A DNA stretch of 64,000 nt from Hymenobacter lapidarius (GTDB taxonomy: Bacteria; Bacteroidota; Bacteroidia; Cytophagales; Hymenobacteraceae): contig NZ_MDZB01000164.1 in NCBI RefSeq assembly GCF_001816145.1, positions 1 to 64,000 on the forward strand, read 5' to 3'. A program made the position numbers and the translations under genes. A model generated the notes under the pieces. That model was not told the origin of the DNA. It did no database searches and was given only the letters and a program-made list of their open reading frames with translations. Numbering within the stretch: position 1 is the stretch's first letter; each line of letters starts with the position of its first letter. Shown here in pieces: positions 41,175 through 49,808 of the stretch.

Positions 41175-43256
41175 CTACAAGCTGCCCGAATACTTACGCA
41201 CGGCCCATTCTACCGTTAAAAAGGCCAGAATCACGAAGAAAATCCACTTGAGATTAATCAGGTCCTTCACGTCTTCTTCGGCGGTAATCACGGGCTTGTA
41301 GTTCGCTTGCAGAATGTCCTGCGCCAGCTTGTCAAACTGCGTGGGGTAGTAGAGCCGCGCGCCGCTGCGGCGAGACAGTTGGGCCAGTAAGTTGTGGTCG
41401 GCGCGGGATTCCAGCGCCTCAAGGGGCTGCGACTGCACCAGCAGCTCGCCCGCGTCCTGCTGGGCCTGGCCACCCAGGGTGGCGCGGGCTTGGTAGCGGT
41501 AGAGGCCGGCCGGCAGCGGGCCCAGGCGCAGGGGTGAGCCGTCCTCGGGATTGGCAAAGTTGAACCGCCGGGTTTGCTTCTTTTCGTCGGTGAGGGTGAG
41601 GTCGATTTTCTGGTTGTAGAGGCGCTCGAACACGGCGTTGTAGGTTTCGGCGCCCAGCGTCACGTCGTCCTGCGTGCCAAATCTTTCCTGCGTGGGGTAC
41701 ACGTCGAGGCGCTTTTTGTTGGCGTTTTGGGTGAGCAGCTGGAGCGTGCGGATGATGAGCCGGTCGTAGACTTCGGGGCGGTCGTCGTGCGCCACGGCTT
41801 CGCTCAGGCGCCACTGCCAGCTGCCATCGGTGAGCAAGGTGGCCTGACGGCGCTCAGCCGAACCGCCAAAAACGAGCAGCGGCTTCTGCGTGGCCACCCG
41901 GCCCACCTGCTGCCACAGGGCCGCCTCGGCGCCCGGCCCCAGGCGCAAATCGCCGAAGGGAACCGGCGCCGGCGGGTACTGGCCGTAGCGGCGCGCAGCT
42001 TCCTCGTCGGTGGCAAAGCGGGCAAAGCCGGGGTTGGGCAGCGGCGTCACGTCGTCGGGTTGGGCGCCGCGGGCTTGAATGGTGAGGCCGGCCCCCAGCT
42101 GATTGTAGGCCGGCAGGTCCGACTGCGCGCCAATGATGTAAAAGGCCGGGGTGCGCCGGGCTTTCACTTGGGCCAGAATGTCGTTGCCCAGTCCGCCCTG
42201 GGCTGGCAGCTGGTGCAGAATGGCCACGTCAAAATCGGCGCCGGCCTTCAGCGGGGCTACGCCGGGCAGGGCCAGCGTCAGGTCGAAGTTGTCGTTGGCA
42301 AGGATGGCGGCGCGCAGGGCTTTCAAATCGGGGTGGGGGGCGGCCCCGGCCAGCAGCACGCGCAGCTTGCCTTTCACAATTTCAATAAAAGCCGTGCGGG
42401 CGTTGTTGAGCGGCGTAAACTCGCCGGGCTGCGGCACCACGCGCACTTCGTAGCGGCGCTTGCCGGGCGCGGGCGCCGTGACCTGGAACGTGGCTTTGGC
42501 GCGGCGGCGGCCGGTGGGCAGGGCCACGCGGGCGCGGTCCAGCACGCGGGTGCCTTCGCGCAGCTCCACGGTGGCGGTGCCCCCGGCGTAGCCCTCAAAC
42601 CCCAGCTCCGCTTCCAACGGAAACTTGTTGCCGCTGAAAGCCACGCGGTTGTAGGTGAGGCCGGTGAGGCGCAGGTCGCGTTTGGGCACGGTGTCGCCCA
42701 CGGCCACGCTGTAGATGGGGAAGTTGTAGTCCGAATACACGGGGCTGCGGCCCTGGTTCACAAGGCCGTCGCTGAGGAGCACTACGCTGGCCAAGTTGCG
42801 GCCGTCATAGGCGTCGCGGGTGTCGGTCAGTGCCCGGTCCAGGTCGGTGGTGGGGACGCCGAAACGCAGTGAATCGAGCCGCGCCGGCCGGTTGGGGCGG
42901 GAGCTCAGGGTGCGGGTTTCCACGGTGAAGCCCTTGGCGCGCAAAGTTTCGGCCAGGCCCGCGAGGCCGCTGATGGCTTGGCTCAGCACGGCTTTGGGCG
43001 TGAAAAGCTCGACCGATTGCGAGTTGTCGACGGCCAGCACCACGGTGGGCTGCTCGGTGCGGGTGGTGGTGGTTTTGATGTACGGCGCCAGCAGCAGGTA
43101 GCACAGGAAGCTCACCACCACGAAGCGGAGCGTGGCCAGCCCGTAGTTCAACTGCTTGCTCCACGGGGTTTTGGCCGAGTATTGCAGGGCCGCGTAGCCG
43201 GCCCCAACCAGGAGGCAAAGCAGAATCAGCCAAGGAGAATATTGAGTGGTCAGCAA
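41175..43256 (-). CDS. Membrane protein with von Willebrand A-like domain
   Basis: A protein of about 693 residues. Two N-terminal helices (WLILLCLLVGAGYAALQYSA and FVVVSFLCYLLLAPYI) and one C-terminal helix (FFVILAFLTVEWAV) anchor it. Between them lies a VWA-like fold starting VVLAVDNSQSVELF with a MIDAS DxSxS pattern, then domains with Ig-like strands. This layout is that of large Bacteroidota BatA-like or glutamine-amidotransferase-like membrane proteins of unknown function. The start is a judgement: a TTG at 43256 opens just before the first helix, while the longer upstream frame is not protein-like. Confidence 0.72.
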   Translation of the reverse strand: MLTTQYSPWLILLCLLVGAGYAALQYSAKTPWSKQLNYGLATLRFVVVSFLCYLLLAPYIKTTTTRTEQPTVVLAVDNSQSVELFTPKAVLSQAISGLAGLAETLRAKGFTVETRTLSSRPNRPARLDSLRFGVPTTDLDRALTDTRDAYDGRNLASVVLLSDGLVNQGRSPVYSDYNFPIYSVAVGDTVPKRDLRLTGLTYNRVAFSGNKFPLEAELGFEGYAGGTATVELREGTRVLDRARVALPTGRRRAKATFQVTAPAPGKRRYEVRVVPQPGEFTPLNNARTAFIEIVKGKLRVLLAGAAPHPDLKALRAAILANDNFDLTLALPGVAPLKAGADFDVAILHQLPAQGGLGNDILAQVKARRTPAFYIIGAQSDLPAYNQLGAGLTIQARGAQPDDVTPLPNPGFARFATDEEAARRYGQYPPAPVPFGDLRLGPGAEAALWQQVGRVATQKPLLVFGGSAERRQATLLTDGSWQWRLSEAVAHDDRPEVYDRLIIRTLQLLTQNANKKRLDVYPTQERFGTQDDVTLGAETYNAVFERLYNQKIDLTLTDEKKQTRRFNFANPEDGSPLRLGPLPAGLYRYQARATLGGQAQQDAGELLVQSQPLEALESRADHNLLAQLSRRSGARLYYPTQFDKLAQDILQANYKPVITAEEDVKDLINLKWIFFVILAFLTVEWAVRKYSGSL

Positions 43257-43515
43257 ACGGAAGGCAGATAGAGTCAGCGCTAAAGGTCGGTACCGGCGGC
43301 TAAGGTTGCAGAGGGCCGCTGCTTCAACAGGGGTGTACCGCAACCAGTTTGGAACAGGTGAGGATGCCAGCCCCGAAAATACGGGGGACGCCCGCACTCA
43401 ACTGGCGACGCACCACATTCAGTCCTGCACTCGTCTTACGAATGGGCCAAAGACCATATTCAGGCATATTTGATGCAGTGGAGCTTTTGATGGCTATTGA
43501 AAAAGTCATATAGCA

Positions 43516-43606
43516 CGTCATGCTGAGCGCAGCCGAAGCATCTCTACCGCGCAAGTAATTCATTTACTATTGCGGTAGAGATGCTTCGGCTGCGCTCAGC
43601 ATGACG
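43516..43606. repeat. Palindromic repeat family A, copy 3
   Basis: Arms run CGTCATGCTGAGCGCAGCCG to CGGCTGCGCTCAGCATGACG with ATCTCTACCGC/GCGGTAGAGAT inside. It is one of the best-preserved copies, lying 78 nt downstream of fabG (minus). Confidence 0.9.
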
Positions 43607-43684
43607 GCCTTTTATCAACGGTTAGTTGCTAACCAACTTCTCTTCGTGCCTGCGGTCCTGTTGCCATTCCGCAGCGTTGCTGGT

Positions 43685-44434
43685 TTACGTCAGCATCCCG
43701 CCATCCACCTGCAGCACTTGCCCGCTGATGTAGCTCGAATCATCCGAGGCCAGAAATGCAGTGGCCTTGGCCACGTCCTCCGGGGTGCCGCCGCGCCGGA
43801 GCGGAATGGCCTTGCGCCACTCGTCCACCTGCTTGGGGTCCAGGGCATCGGTCATTTCGGTTTCAATGAAGCCGGGGGCAATGGCGTTGCAGCGGATGTT
43901 GCGCGAGCCCAGCTCCAGGGCCACCGATTTGGTGAAGCCGATAATGCCGGCTTTGCTGGCGGCGTAGTTGGCCTGCCCGGCGTTGCCCTTGATGCCCACC
44001 ACGCTGGTCATGTTAATGATGGAGCCGGCTTTGGCGCGCATCATGGGCTTGGTGGCGGCCTTGGTGAGATTGAAAACCGACTTGAGGTTCACGTTCATCA
44101 CCTGGTCCCACTGCTGCTCGCTCATGCGCATGAGCAGGCCGTCCTGCGTAATGCCGGCGTTGTTCACGAGAATATCAAGTCTGCCGAAATCGGCCAGCAC
44201 GTCCTCAATTAGCTTTTCGGCTTGGGCGTAGTCGGAGGCGTCGGAGCGGTAGCCCTTCACTTTGGTGCCGGCGGCCGATAGCTCGGTTTCCAGGGCCTGG
44301 CCTTTTTCGACGGAGGAGAGGTAGGTGAAAGCCACTTGGGCGCCCAGTTGGGCAAAATGTGCCGCAATGGCGCGGCCAATTCCTTTGGAAGCGCCCGTTA
44401 CGAGGGCCACTTTTCCGGTCAGCGTTTGAGTCAT
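43685..44434 (-). CDS. fabG: 3-oxoacyl-[acyl-carrier-protein] reductase
   Basis: A 249-residue SDR that reduces 3-oxoacyl-ACP with NADPH in fatty acid elongation. Visible are GASKGIGRAIAAHF, LVNNAGITQDGLLMRM, the Ser in MTSVVGIKGNAGQ and YAASKAGIIGFTKS, plus IAPGFIETEMTD, the typical FabG pattern. Length is standard. Its start codon faces repeat B4 and a divergent flavoprotein gene. No other fab genes are in the window. Confidence 0.93.
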   Translation of the reverse strand: MTQTLTGKVALVTGASKGIGRAIAAHFAQLGAQVAFTYLSSVEKGQALETELSAAGTKVKGYRSDASDYAQAEKLIEDVLADFGRLDILVNNAGITQDGLLMRMSEQQWDQVMNVNLKSVFNLTKAATKPMMRAKAGSIINMTSVVGIKGNAGQANYAASKAGIIGFTKSVALELGSRNIRCNAIAPGFIETEMTDALDPKQVDEWRKAIPLRRGGTPEDVAKATAFLASDDSSYISGQVLQVDGGMLT

Positions 44435-44454
44435 GGGGGCGAAGGTAGCTAATC

Positions 44455-44562
44455 CAGCTGTTAGCTTTTAGCCATTAGCTGTCAGCTTTCGGAGGTAGCT
44501 TGCGTTGCCGAAAGGCTGTTTGTCCAAAGAGTTGCCAGCTATAAGCTGCCAGCTAATAGCTA
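44455..44562. repeat. Palindromic repeat family B, copy 4
   Basis: It opens with AGCTGTTAGCTTTTAGCC, identical to the arm of copy 2, and closes with GCCAGCTAATAGCTA. The next base begins the ATG of the flavoprotein gene. An inner pair TTTCGG/CCGAAA also exists. It fills the divergent spacer between fabG and this gene. Confidence 0.65.
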
Positions 44563-45801
44563 ATGAACCACGATATCTGCATTCTGGGCGCGGGCCCCGG
44601 CGGCGCCACCGCTGCCCTGCACCTGGCCAACGCCGGCCACTCCTGTTTACTGCTGGACCGCGCCGCTTTCCCGCGCGACAAAGTGTGCGGCGATGCCCTG
44701 AGCGGTAAAGTCCTGAGCGAGCTGAAGCGGATTGACGAAAAGCTGACCGGCCAGCTGGCCGCCGCGCCCATGCAGGTGCCCAGCTGGGGCATCGATTTCT
44801 TTGCTCCCAACGGCCAGCAGCTCGGCATTCCCTTCAAGCCCGATTTCGATAAAAACACCGACCGCGCCGCCGGCCACGTGGCCAAGCGCATTGATTTCGA
44901 TAATTTCCTGGTGGAAGAAGTGCGGCAGCGGCCCGAAATCGACTTTCGCGAAAACGTGGACGTGGCCCGCACCGAGCGCACCGCCACCGGCTGGCAGCTC
45001 CTCAACAAAGCCGGCCAGGAAGTGGCCACCTGCCGCATTCTGCTGGTAGCCAACGGGGCCCAGTCCGAGTTTGCCCGCAAAGTGGCCGGCCACGCCCTGG
45101 AGCCCGACCATCATTGCGCCGGCCTGCGCACCTACTACGACAACGTGACCGGGCTTAGCCCCAACAACTTCATCGAGCTGCACTTCATCAAGGATTTTCT
45201 GCCCGGCTACCTCTGGGTGTTTCCGCTGCCCAACGGCCAGGCCAACGTGGGCGTGGGCATGCTCTCGAAAACCGTAGCCGCCAAAAAAATCAACCTCCGC
45301 CAGCGGCTCGATGAGATTCTGACCACGCACCCCACCCTGGCCCCGCGCTTCGCGCAGGCCCAGCGCCTGGGCCCCGTGCGGGGCTTCGGATTGCCGTTGG
45401 GCTCGAAGCGCCGGCCGCTGTCGGGCGCCAACTACCTGCTGCTCGGCGATGCCGGCTCGCTCATCGACCCGTTTAGCGGCGAGGGCATCTCGCACGCCAT
45501 GGTGAGCGGGCGCCACGCCGCCATCTGGGCCGCGCAAGCCGTGGCGAAAGCCGATTTCAGCCCTGCGTTTCTCAAAAACTACGATAAAGCCGTGTACAAT
45601 CGGCTCTGGCAGGAGCTGCGCCTGAGCCGCGTGATGCAGCGCCTGCTGAACTTTCCCAGCCTGTTCAACATCGTGGCCAACCGCGCCGTGAACAACCCCA
45701 CGCTCGCCGAAACCCTGTCCGCCATGTTCATGGACCTGGACCTGCGCGAACGGCTGCGGCAGCCCAGCTTCTACTTCAAACTGCTGTTTGGCAGGAAGTA
45801 G
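44563..45801 (+). CDS. FAD-dependent oxidoreductase, geranylgeranyl reductase family
   Basis: A 412-residue flavoprotein. The FAD dinucleotide motif is CILGAGPGGATAALHLANAG at residue 5. The family motif KVCGDALSG follows. The second FAD motif is YLLLGDAGSLIDPFSGEGI at about residue 290, and the substrate region contains YLWVFPLPNGQANVGVGM. Members saturate isoprenoid chains of lipids or quinones. The exact substrate is unknown. The ATG immediately follows repeat B4, leaving no room for a separate leader. Confidence 0.87.
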   Translation: MNHDICILGAGPGGATAALHLANAGHSCLLLDRAAFPRDKVCGDALSGKVLSELKRIDEKLTGQLAAAPMQVPSWGIDFFAPNGQQLGIPFKPDFDKNTDRAAGHVAKRIDFDNFLVEEVRQRPEIDFRENVDVARTERTATGWQLLNKAGQEVATCRILLVANGAQSEFARKVAGHALEPDHHCAGLRTYYDNVTGLSPNNFIELHFIKDFLPGYLWVFPLPNGQANVGVGMLSKTVAAKKINLRQRLDEILTTHPTLAPRFAQAQRLGPVRGFGLPLGSKRRPLSGANYLLLGDAGSLIDPFSGEGISHAMVSGRHAAIWAAQAVAKADFSPAFLKNYDKAVYNRLWQELRLSRVMQRLLNFPSLFNIVANRAVNNPTLAETLSAMFMDLDLRERLRQPSFYFKLLFGRK

Positions 45802-45826
45802 AGCGCGTTTTAGGGAAAACGTAAAG

Positions 45827-45924
45827 AAACGGTCATGCTGAGCGAAGCCGAAGCATCTCTACCGAGAAAGTAATTATTTACTACTGCGGTAGAGATGCTT
45901 CGACTGCGCTCAGCATGACCGTTT
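45827..45924. repeat. Palindromic repeat family A, copy 4
   Basis: AAACGGTCATGCTGAGCG (45827-45844) and its exact complement (45907-45924) frame the same interior as other copies. It lies between convergent genes and may act as their shared transcript end. Confidence 0.9.
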
Positions 45925-45937
45925 TTAATATTGTCCT

Positions 45938-46858
45938 CTATTTTTTAGCTGGGGCCGGGCGCGGGGCTGCTTTGGCAGCTGGCGCTTTGATGGGCGCGCG
46001 GCCATCGTTGCCCACGTAGCGACGCAGGCTCTTGGCGGCTTCCGGGTTGAGCATGGTAGCTCGCTCCAAATCACGGCGGGCTTCCGAGAGCTTCTCGAAC
46101 GAGGAATAGCTGATGCCGCGGTACTCCCAGGCATCGGCGTAAGTGGAATCCAGCTCAATGGCGCGGGTAAAATCGGCCACGGCGGGCTTATACTGGTACA
46201 TCTGCATGCGGGCCACGCCCCGGCCGAAGAACGACTCTTTGTCGTCGGGGCGGTACTTGAGGGCTCCGGAGAAGTCGGCTGCTGCTAATTTGTATTGCTT
46301 CATCATCAGGCGATTTACGCCGCGGTTGTAGAAGGCATCGGGGTTGGTGCGCTGGTAGCGCAGGGCGGCGGTGTAATCGGGCAGGGCATCGGCATACTGC
46401 TTGAGGTAGCTTTTGGCCTTAGCGCGCTGCAGCAGGGCCGTGGCGTTTTTGGGGTTGGCTTTCACGGCCGCCTCGGCCGTGGCCAGCATGGTGCGGTACT
46501 CGGCCACGCTCATTTTCTTTTCCTTGGCCCGCTCCGCCGACGCGGCGGCGGCACTTGGCGCGGCTGTCACGGCAGTTTCGGGGGCCGGGCTGGCGGCCGG
46601 AATGCCTACCGGCACGCCTGGGCTGGTGGCCACGGGCTCGCCGGTAACGGTGGGAGGGGCGGTGGGCAGCCTGCCGGCGCCGGCCACAGAAGCGGCGGTT
46701 CCGGCGGAATCGGGCCGCGTGGCGCCCGTGGCAACGGGCGCTTCCATGGGCTGGCTCATGACCGAGGGCTTCTCCTTCTCACTAACGGTAGTAGCGCAAT
46801 TGGTAAGAAAGGCCAACAGGCCAAGGGCGGCCAGCGGCGTGCGGAAAGGTGATTTCAT
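45938..46858 (-). CDS. TPR-repeat lipoprotein
   Basis: A 306-residue protein with lipobox FLTNC at the end of its signal, so it should be lipid-anchored. Residues 25-110 form a long Pro/Ala/Thr-rich linker of low complexity. Four or so TPR units follow (NPKNATALLQRAKAKSYLKQ, NPDAFYNRGVNRLMMKQYK, DKESFFGRGVARMQMYQYK, YADAWEYRGISYSSFEKLSE). The TPR part should bind other proteins. The C-terminus is Lys/Ala/Pro-rich. Partners are unknown. Confidence 0.85.
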   Translation of the reverse strand: MKSPFRTPLAALGLLAFLTNCATTVSEKEKPSVMSQPMEAPVATGATRPDSAGTAASVAGAGRLPTAPPTVTGEPVATSPGVPVGIPAASPAPETAVTAAPSAAAASAERAKEKKMSVAEYRTMLATAEAAVKANPKNATALLQRAKAKSYLKQYADALPDYTAALRYQRTNPDAFYNRGVNRLMMKQYKLAAADFSGALKYRPDDKESFFGRGVARMQMYQYKPAVADFTRAIELDSTYADAWEYRGISYSSFEKLSEARRDLERATMLNPEAAKSLRRYVGNDGRAPIKAPAAKAAPRPAPAKK

Positions 46859-47002
46859 AAGAGCAAAGGGGGTAAAGGCAAGGCAAACTGCGCCAGAAGC
46901 CGCGCCTTATACGGGGCTTGTTTGAGATTGGCTGTGGCGTTGCGCGGTATCTGCAAGTAAAGTGCCGGAAGCCGGAATAGCGGCGCGGTGCGGAGGCGCG
47001 GC

Positions 47003-47010
47003 TATCTTTG
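47003..47010 (+). promoter_or_regulatory. TAnnTTTG promoter box of lpd
   Basis: TATCTTTG matches the Bacteroidota -7 element. Transcription would begin near 47016, giving a leader of about 55 nt to the ATG at 47071. Confidence 0.55.
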
Positions 47011-47070
47011 CGCCACAATGGGTGGGTCCCCCAGGCGGGCCCGGTGTACTTTTTTCTTCCTGAGAAGTTT

Positions 47071-48464
47071 ATGGCATTGCAATTTGATTTGGTCGTGGTT
47101 GGAAGCGGCCCCGGCGGATACGTAGCCGCCATTCGGGCGTCGCAGCTGGGTTTGAAAGTAGGCGTGATTGAGCGCGAGTCGTTGGGCGGCATCTGCCTCA
47201 ACTGGGGCTGCATCCCCACCAAAGCCCTACTGAAAAGCGCGCAGGTGTTTGAATACCTCAACCACGCCGCCGACTACGGCTTGAAGGCCGAAGGCGTGAG
47301 CTATGATTTTGGCGCTGTCATTGGCCGCAGCCGCGGCGTGGCCGATGGCATGAGCAAGGGCATCAATTTCCTGTTCAAAAAGAACAAGATTGAAACCGTA
47401 ATGGGCACCGGCAAAGTGCTGGCCCCCGGCAAAGTGGAGGTGACCAAGGCCGACGGCAGCAAGGAAACGGTGGAGGCCAAATCCATCATCCTAGCCACCG
47501 GCGCCCGCTCGCGCGAACTGCCCACCATGCCGGTTGATAACGTAAAAATCATCGGCTACCGCAAGGCCATGACCATGGAGCAGCTGCCCAAACGCCTCGT
47601 GGTGGTGGGTTCGGGCGCCATCGGCGTGGAGTTTGCCTACTTCTACCGCACCATGGGCTCGGAAGTGACAGTGGTGGAGTTCCTGCCCCGCATTGTGCCC
47701 GTGGAAGACGAGGAAATCTCGCGCCAGATGGAGAAGTCGTTCCGCAAAATCGGTGTGAACGTGCTTACCAACGCGGAGGTAACCAAGGTGGACACGCCGG
47801 CGAAGGCTGCAAAGTGACCGTGAAAACCGCCAAGGGCGAGCAGGTAATTGAGTGCGACGTGGTGCTGAGCGCCGTGGGCGTGACCACCAACCTGGAGAAC
47901 ATTGGTATCGAAGAACTGGGCATTAAAGTAGAGCGCGGCCGTTTGGTGGTGGATGACTTCTACCAGACCAACGTGCCCGGCATCTACGCCATCGGCGACA
48001 TCGTGCCCGGCCCCGCGCTGGCCCACGTGGCCTCGGCCGAAGGCATTATCTGCGTGGAGAAAATTGCCGGCCACCACCCCGAGCCGCTCAACTACCAGAA
48101 CATTCCCGGCTGCACCTACGCCTCGCCCGAAATTGCCAGCGTGGGCTACACCGAAGCCGAAGCCAAAGCCAAAGGCTACGACGTGCTGGTGGGCAAGTTC
48201 CCGTTCTCGGCCTCGGGCAAAGCCAGCGCCGCCGGCGTCAAAGACGGCTTCGTGAAAGTCATCTTCGACAAGAAGTATGGCGAGTGGCTGGGCGCCCACA
48301 TGATAGGCGCGAACGTGACCGAGATGATTGCCGAAGTAGTAGTGGCCCGCAAGCTGGAAACCACTGGCCACGAAATCATCAAGTCGGTGCACCCGCACCC
48401 CACTATGTCGGAAGCCATTATGGAAGCCGCCGCCGCCGCCTACGGCGAGGTGATTCACCTGTAG
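47071..48464 (+). CDS. lpdA: Dihydrolipoyl dehydrogenase, frameshifted
   Basis: The E3 flavoenzyme of pyruvate and 2-oxoglutarate dehydrogenase complexes. The N-terminal half has the FAD motif VVGSGPGGYVAAIRASQLG and redox-active disulfide GGICLNWGCIPTK, then the NAD motif VVVGSGAIGVEFAYFYRTMG. This frame ends at 47817. The C-terminal half, IYAIGDIVPGPALAHVASAE through HPHPTMSEAIMEAA, is in the next frame to 48464. The frames join near 47794-47799 (DT...GEGCK), as if one base were missing. Restored length is 464 residues, normal for the family. The start at 47071 (MALQFDLVVVG) is preferred to an earlier TTG. Confidence 0.93.
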
Positions 48465-48533
48465 AATTTCCTGCGTTTAGACAAAAAGTGGCTCGGCTGA
48501 TTCAGTCGGGCCTCTTTAAGTTTTCAGCTGCTA

Positions 48534-48722
48534 ATGATAGTTGTCAAGGATTACTTGACGACTCGAACCCTAAAGGGTTTTATGCATATTTTGCATAATA
48601 TTTTGCGCCAACTGGCTAATAATGCGCTGGTGGCCCTCACGCTGCCCATTGCCGAAAGCAAGCCGGAGGACAAGGCCATCATGGTAATGCTGGTAGTAAA
48701 CCTGATTAATCAGGATAATTAA
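48534..48722 (+). CDS. Small ORF, possibly not a gene
   Basis: A 62-codon frame in the 280-nt gap after lpd. It has some protein-like character in NALVALTLPIAESKPEDKAI and a hydrophobic MVMLVVNLI, and an internal Met at 48582 would give a 46-residue protein. No family is recognised and no promoter is seen. The rest of the gap holds nothing else recognisable. Confidence 0.3.
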   Translation: MIVVKDYLTTRTLKGFMHILHNILRQLANNALVALTLPIAESKPEDKAIMVMLVVNLINQDN

Positions 48723-48744
48723 AGGCGGCGGCGGCTTGGCAACG

Positions 48745-49773
48745 CTATTTGGGAACTGCGGTGATGGCTGCCGCGAAATTCAGGTACTTGAAAACGGGGG
48801 TGAGCTGAGTGTCCAAGGTAGCCTTATCGTCGGTAAAAGCAGGTGCGTTTTCTTGCTCCAGGTGCCAGCTACCTACGTAGTGGACCTTGCCCGGCTGAAC
48901 GGTGAACAGGTAGCGGCTGGCTTGCAGAGAGCCGTTTGAGTGCGCTGGCTGGGGCTTGCACACGTTTTCCTCATGCATCTCGGCCCCGTACCACTTGCTT
49001 TCGGCGAATTCATACTTGTAGAGGGCGTAACGACCGGGCGGTAACACGTAGCAGAAGGGGTTTTCCCGGCGCGAGCGCAGCAGCGGTTTCACTTCCAAGA
49101 GCAGGGCTTTGCCCGTGGTGAGGTTGACCAGCCGGACGTGTTGGCTCAAACCGCCGCTGCTGAAGCCCAAGCGTTGGATGCAATTTCCGTACACCAAGCC
49201 TTGCTGTGGGTCGAAAAGGCGGTTGTATGGTGGCCAGGAGGGCTGGGGATGAACAAATTTACGAAAGGACCCCACATCCAGGGAGTCGCTCAACGTCTGG
49301 AGTGGCTGTTTGCCGTCGATGTTAAAATTCATGGGCGCGGTGAACGAAACAGTCACCGGTCGGCCATTTTGCGTGCCGGGTTCCCATTGGATAGCATTAA
49401 GGCGGTGGGCGTTGCGCAGCACTTCAGCATCAACATCGGCGCGCAGGCCTTTCACAATTTTGATGTCCTGCGTACGGCCCTGGCCATTCACGGAAAACGA
49501 AAAAAATACCTGACCCGAAACGCCATCGCGCAGGGCCCGGGGCGGGTAATGCACGTCGGCGTTGATAAAGCGCTTAAACCGCTGGTTGGAAGGCACGGCG
49601 CTATCGCCGGGTGCCAGCACCGGGAAAACCGGCATTCGCTCAATATATGTGTATGTTTTTGGGCCGGTAGAGTCAGGGGTCGGCTTGGGGGCAATCGGCA
49701 AGGTTTGCGCCTGGGTGCTGCTCAAGTCGCCGATCAGCCAGAGGATTCCTAAAATAAAAAAAGTGTTGCGCAT
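48745..49773 (-). CDS. Exported TonB C-terminal domain protein
   Basis: A 342-residue protein with signal peptide ending near LSSTQAQ. The TonB-C fold occupies about residues 55-135: FINADVHYPPRALRDGVSGQ, VFFSFSVNGQGRTQDIKIVK and RNAHRLNAIQWEPGTQNG. The C-terminal 200 residues are unrecognised and may form a second domain. As with the gene at 8751-9254 there is no membrane anchor, so it is not a classical energy transducer. It lies 35 nt after the EamA transporter gene on the same strand. Confidence 0.75.
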   Translation of the reverse strand: MRNTFFILGILWLIGDLSSTQAQTLPIAPKPTPDSTGPKTYTYIERMPVFPVLAPGDSAVPSNQRFKRFINADVHYPPRALRDGVSGQVFFSFSVNGQGRTQDIKIVKGLRADVDAEVLRNAHRLNAIQWEPGTQNGRPVTVSFTAPMNFNIDGKQPLQTLSDSLDVGSFRKFVHPQPSWPPYNRLFDPQQGLVYGNCIQRLGFSSGGLSQHVRLVNLTTGKALLLEVKPLLRSRRENPFCYVLPPGRYALYKYEFAESKWYGAEMHEENVCKPQPAHSNGSLQASRYLFTVQPGKVHYVGSWHLEQENAPAFTDDKATLDTQLTPVFKYLNFAAAITAVPK

Positions 49774-49808
49774 AGAAGCACAAGGTAGGGGGCAGGAGTT
49801 ATTTTGTT

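Noticed and set aside
42800..43600. Extension of the VWA protein to a start at 43397
   Set aside because: The extra 47 residues have no helix or motif, while a TTG at 43256 immediately precedes the first membrane helix typical of the family.
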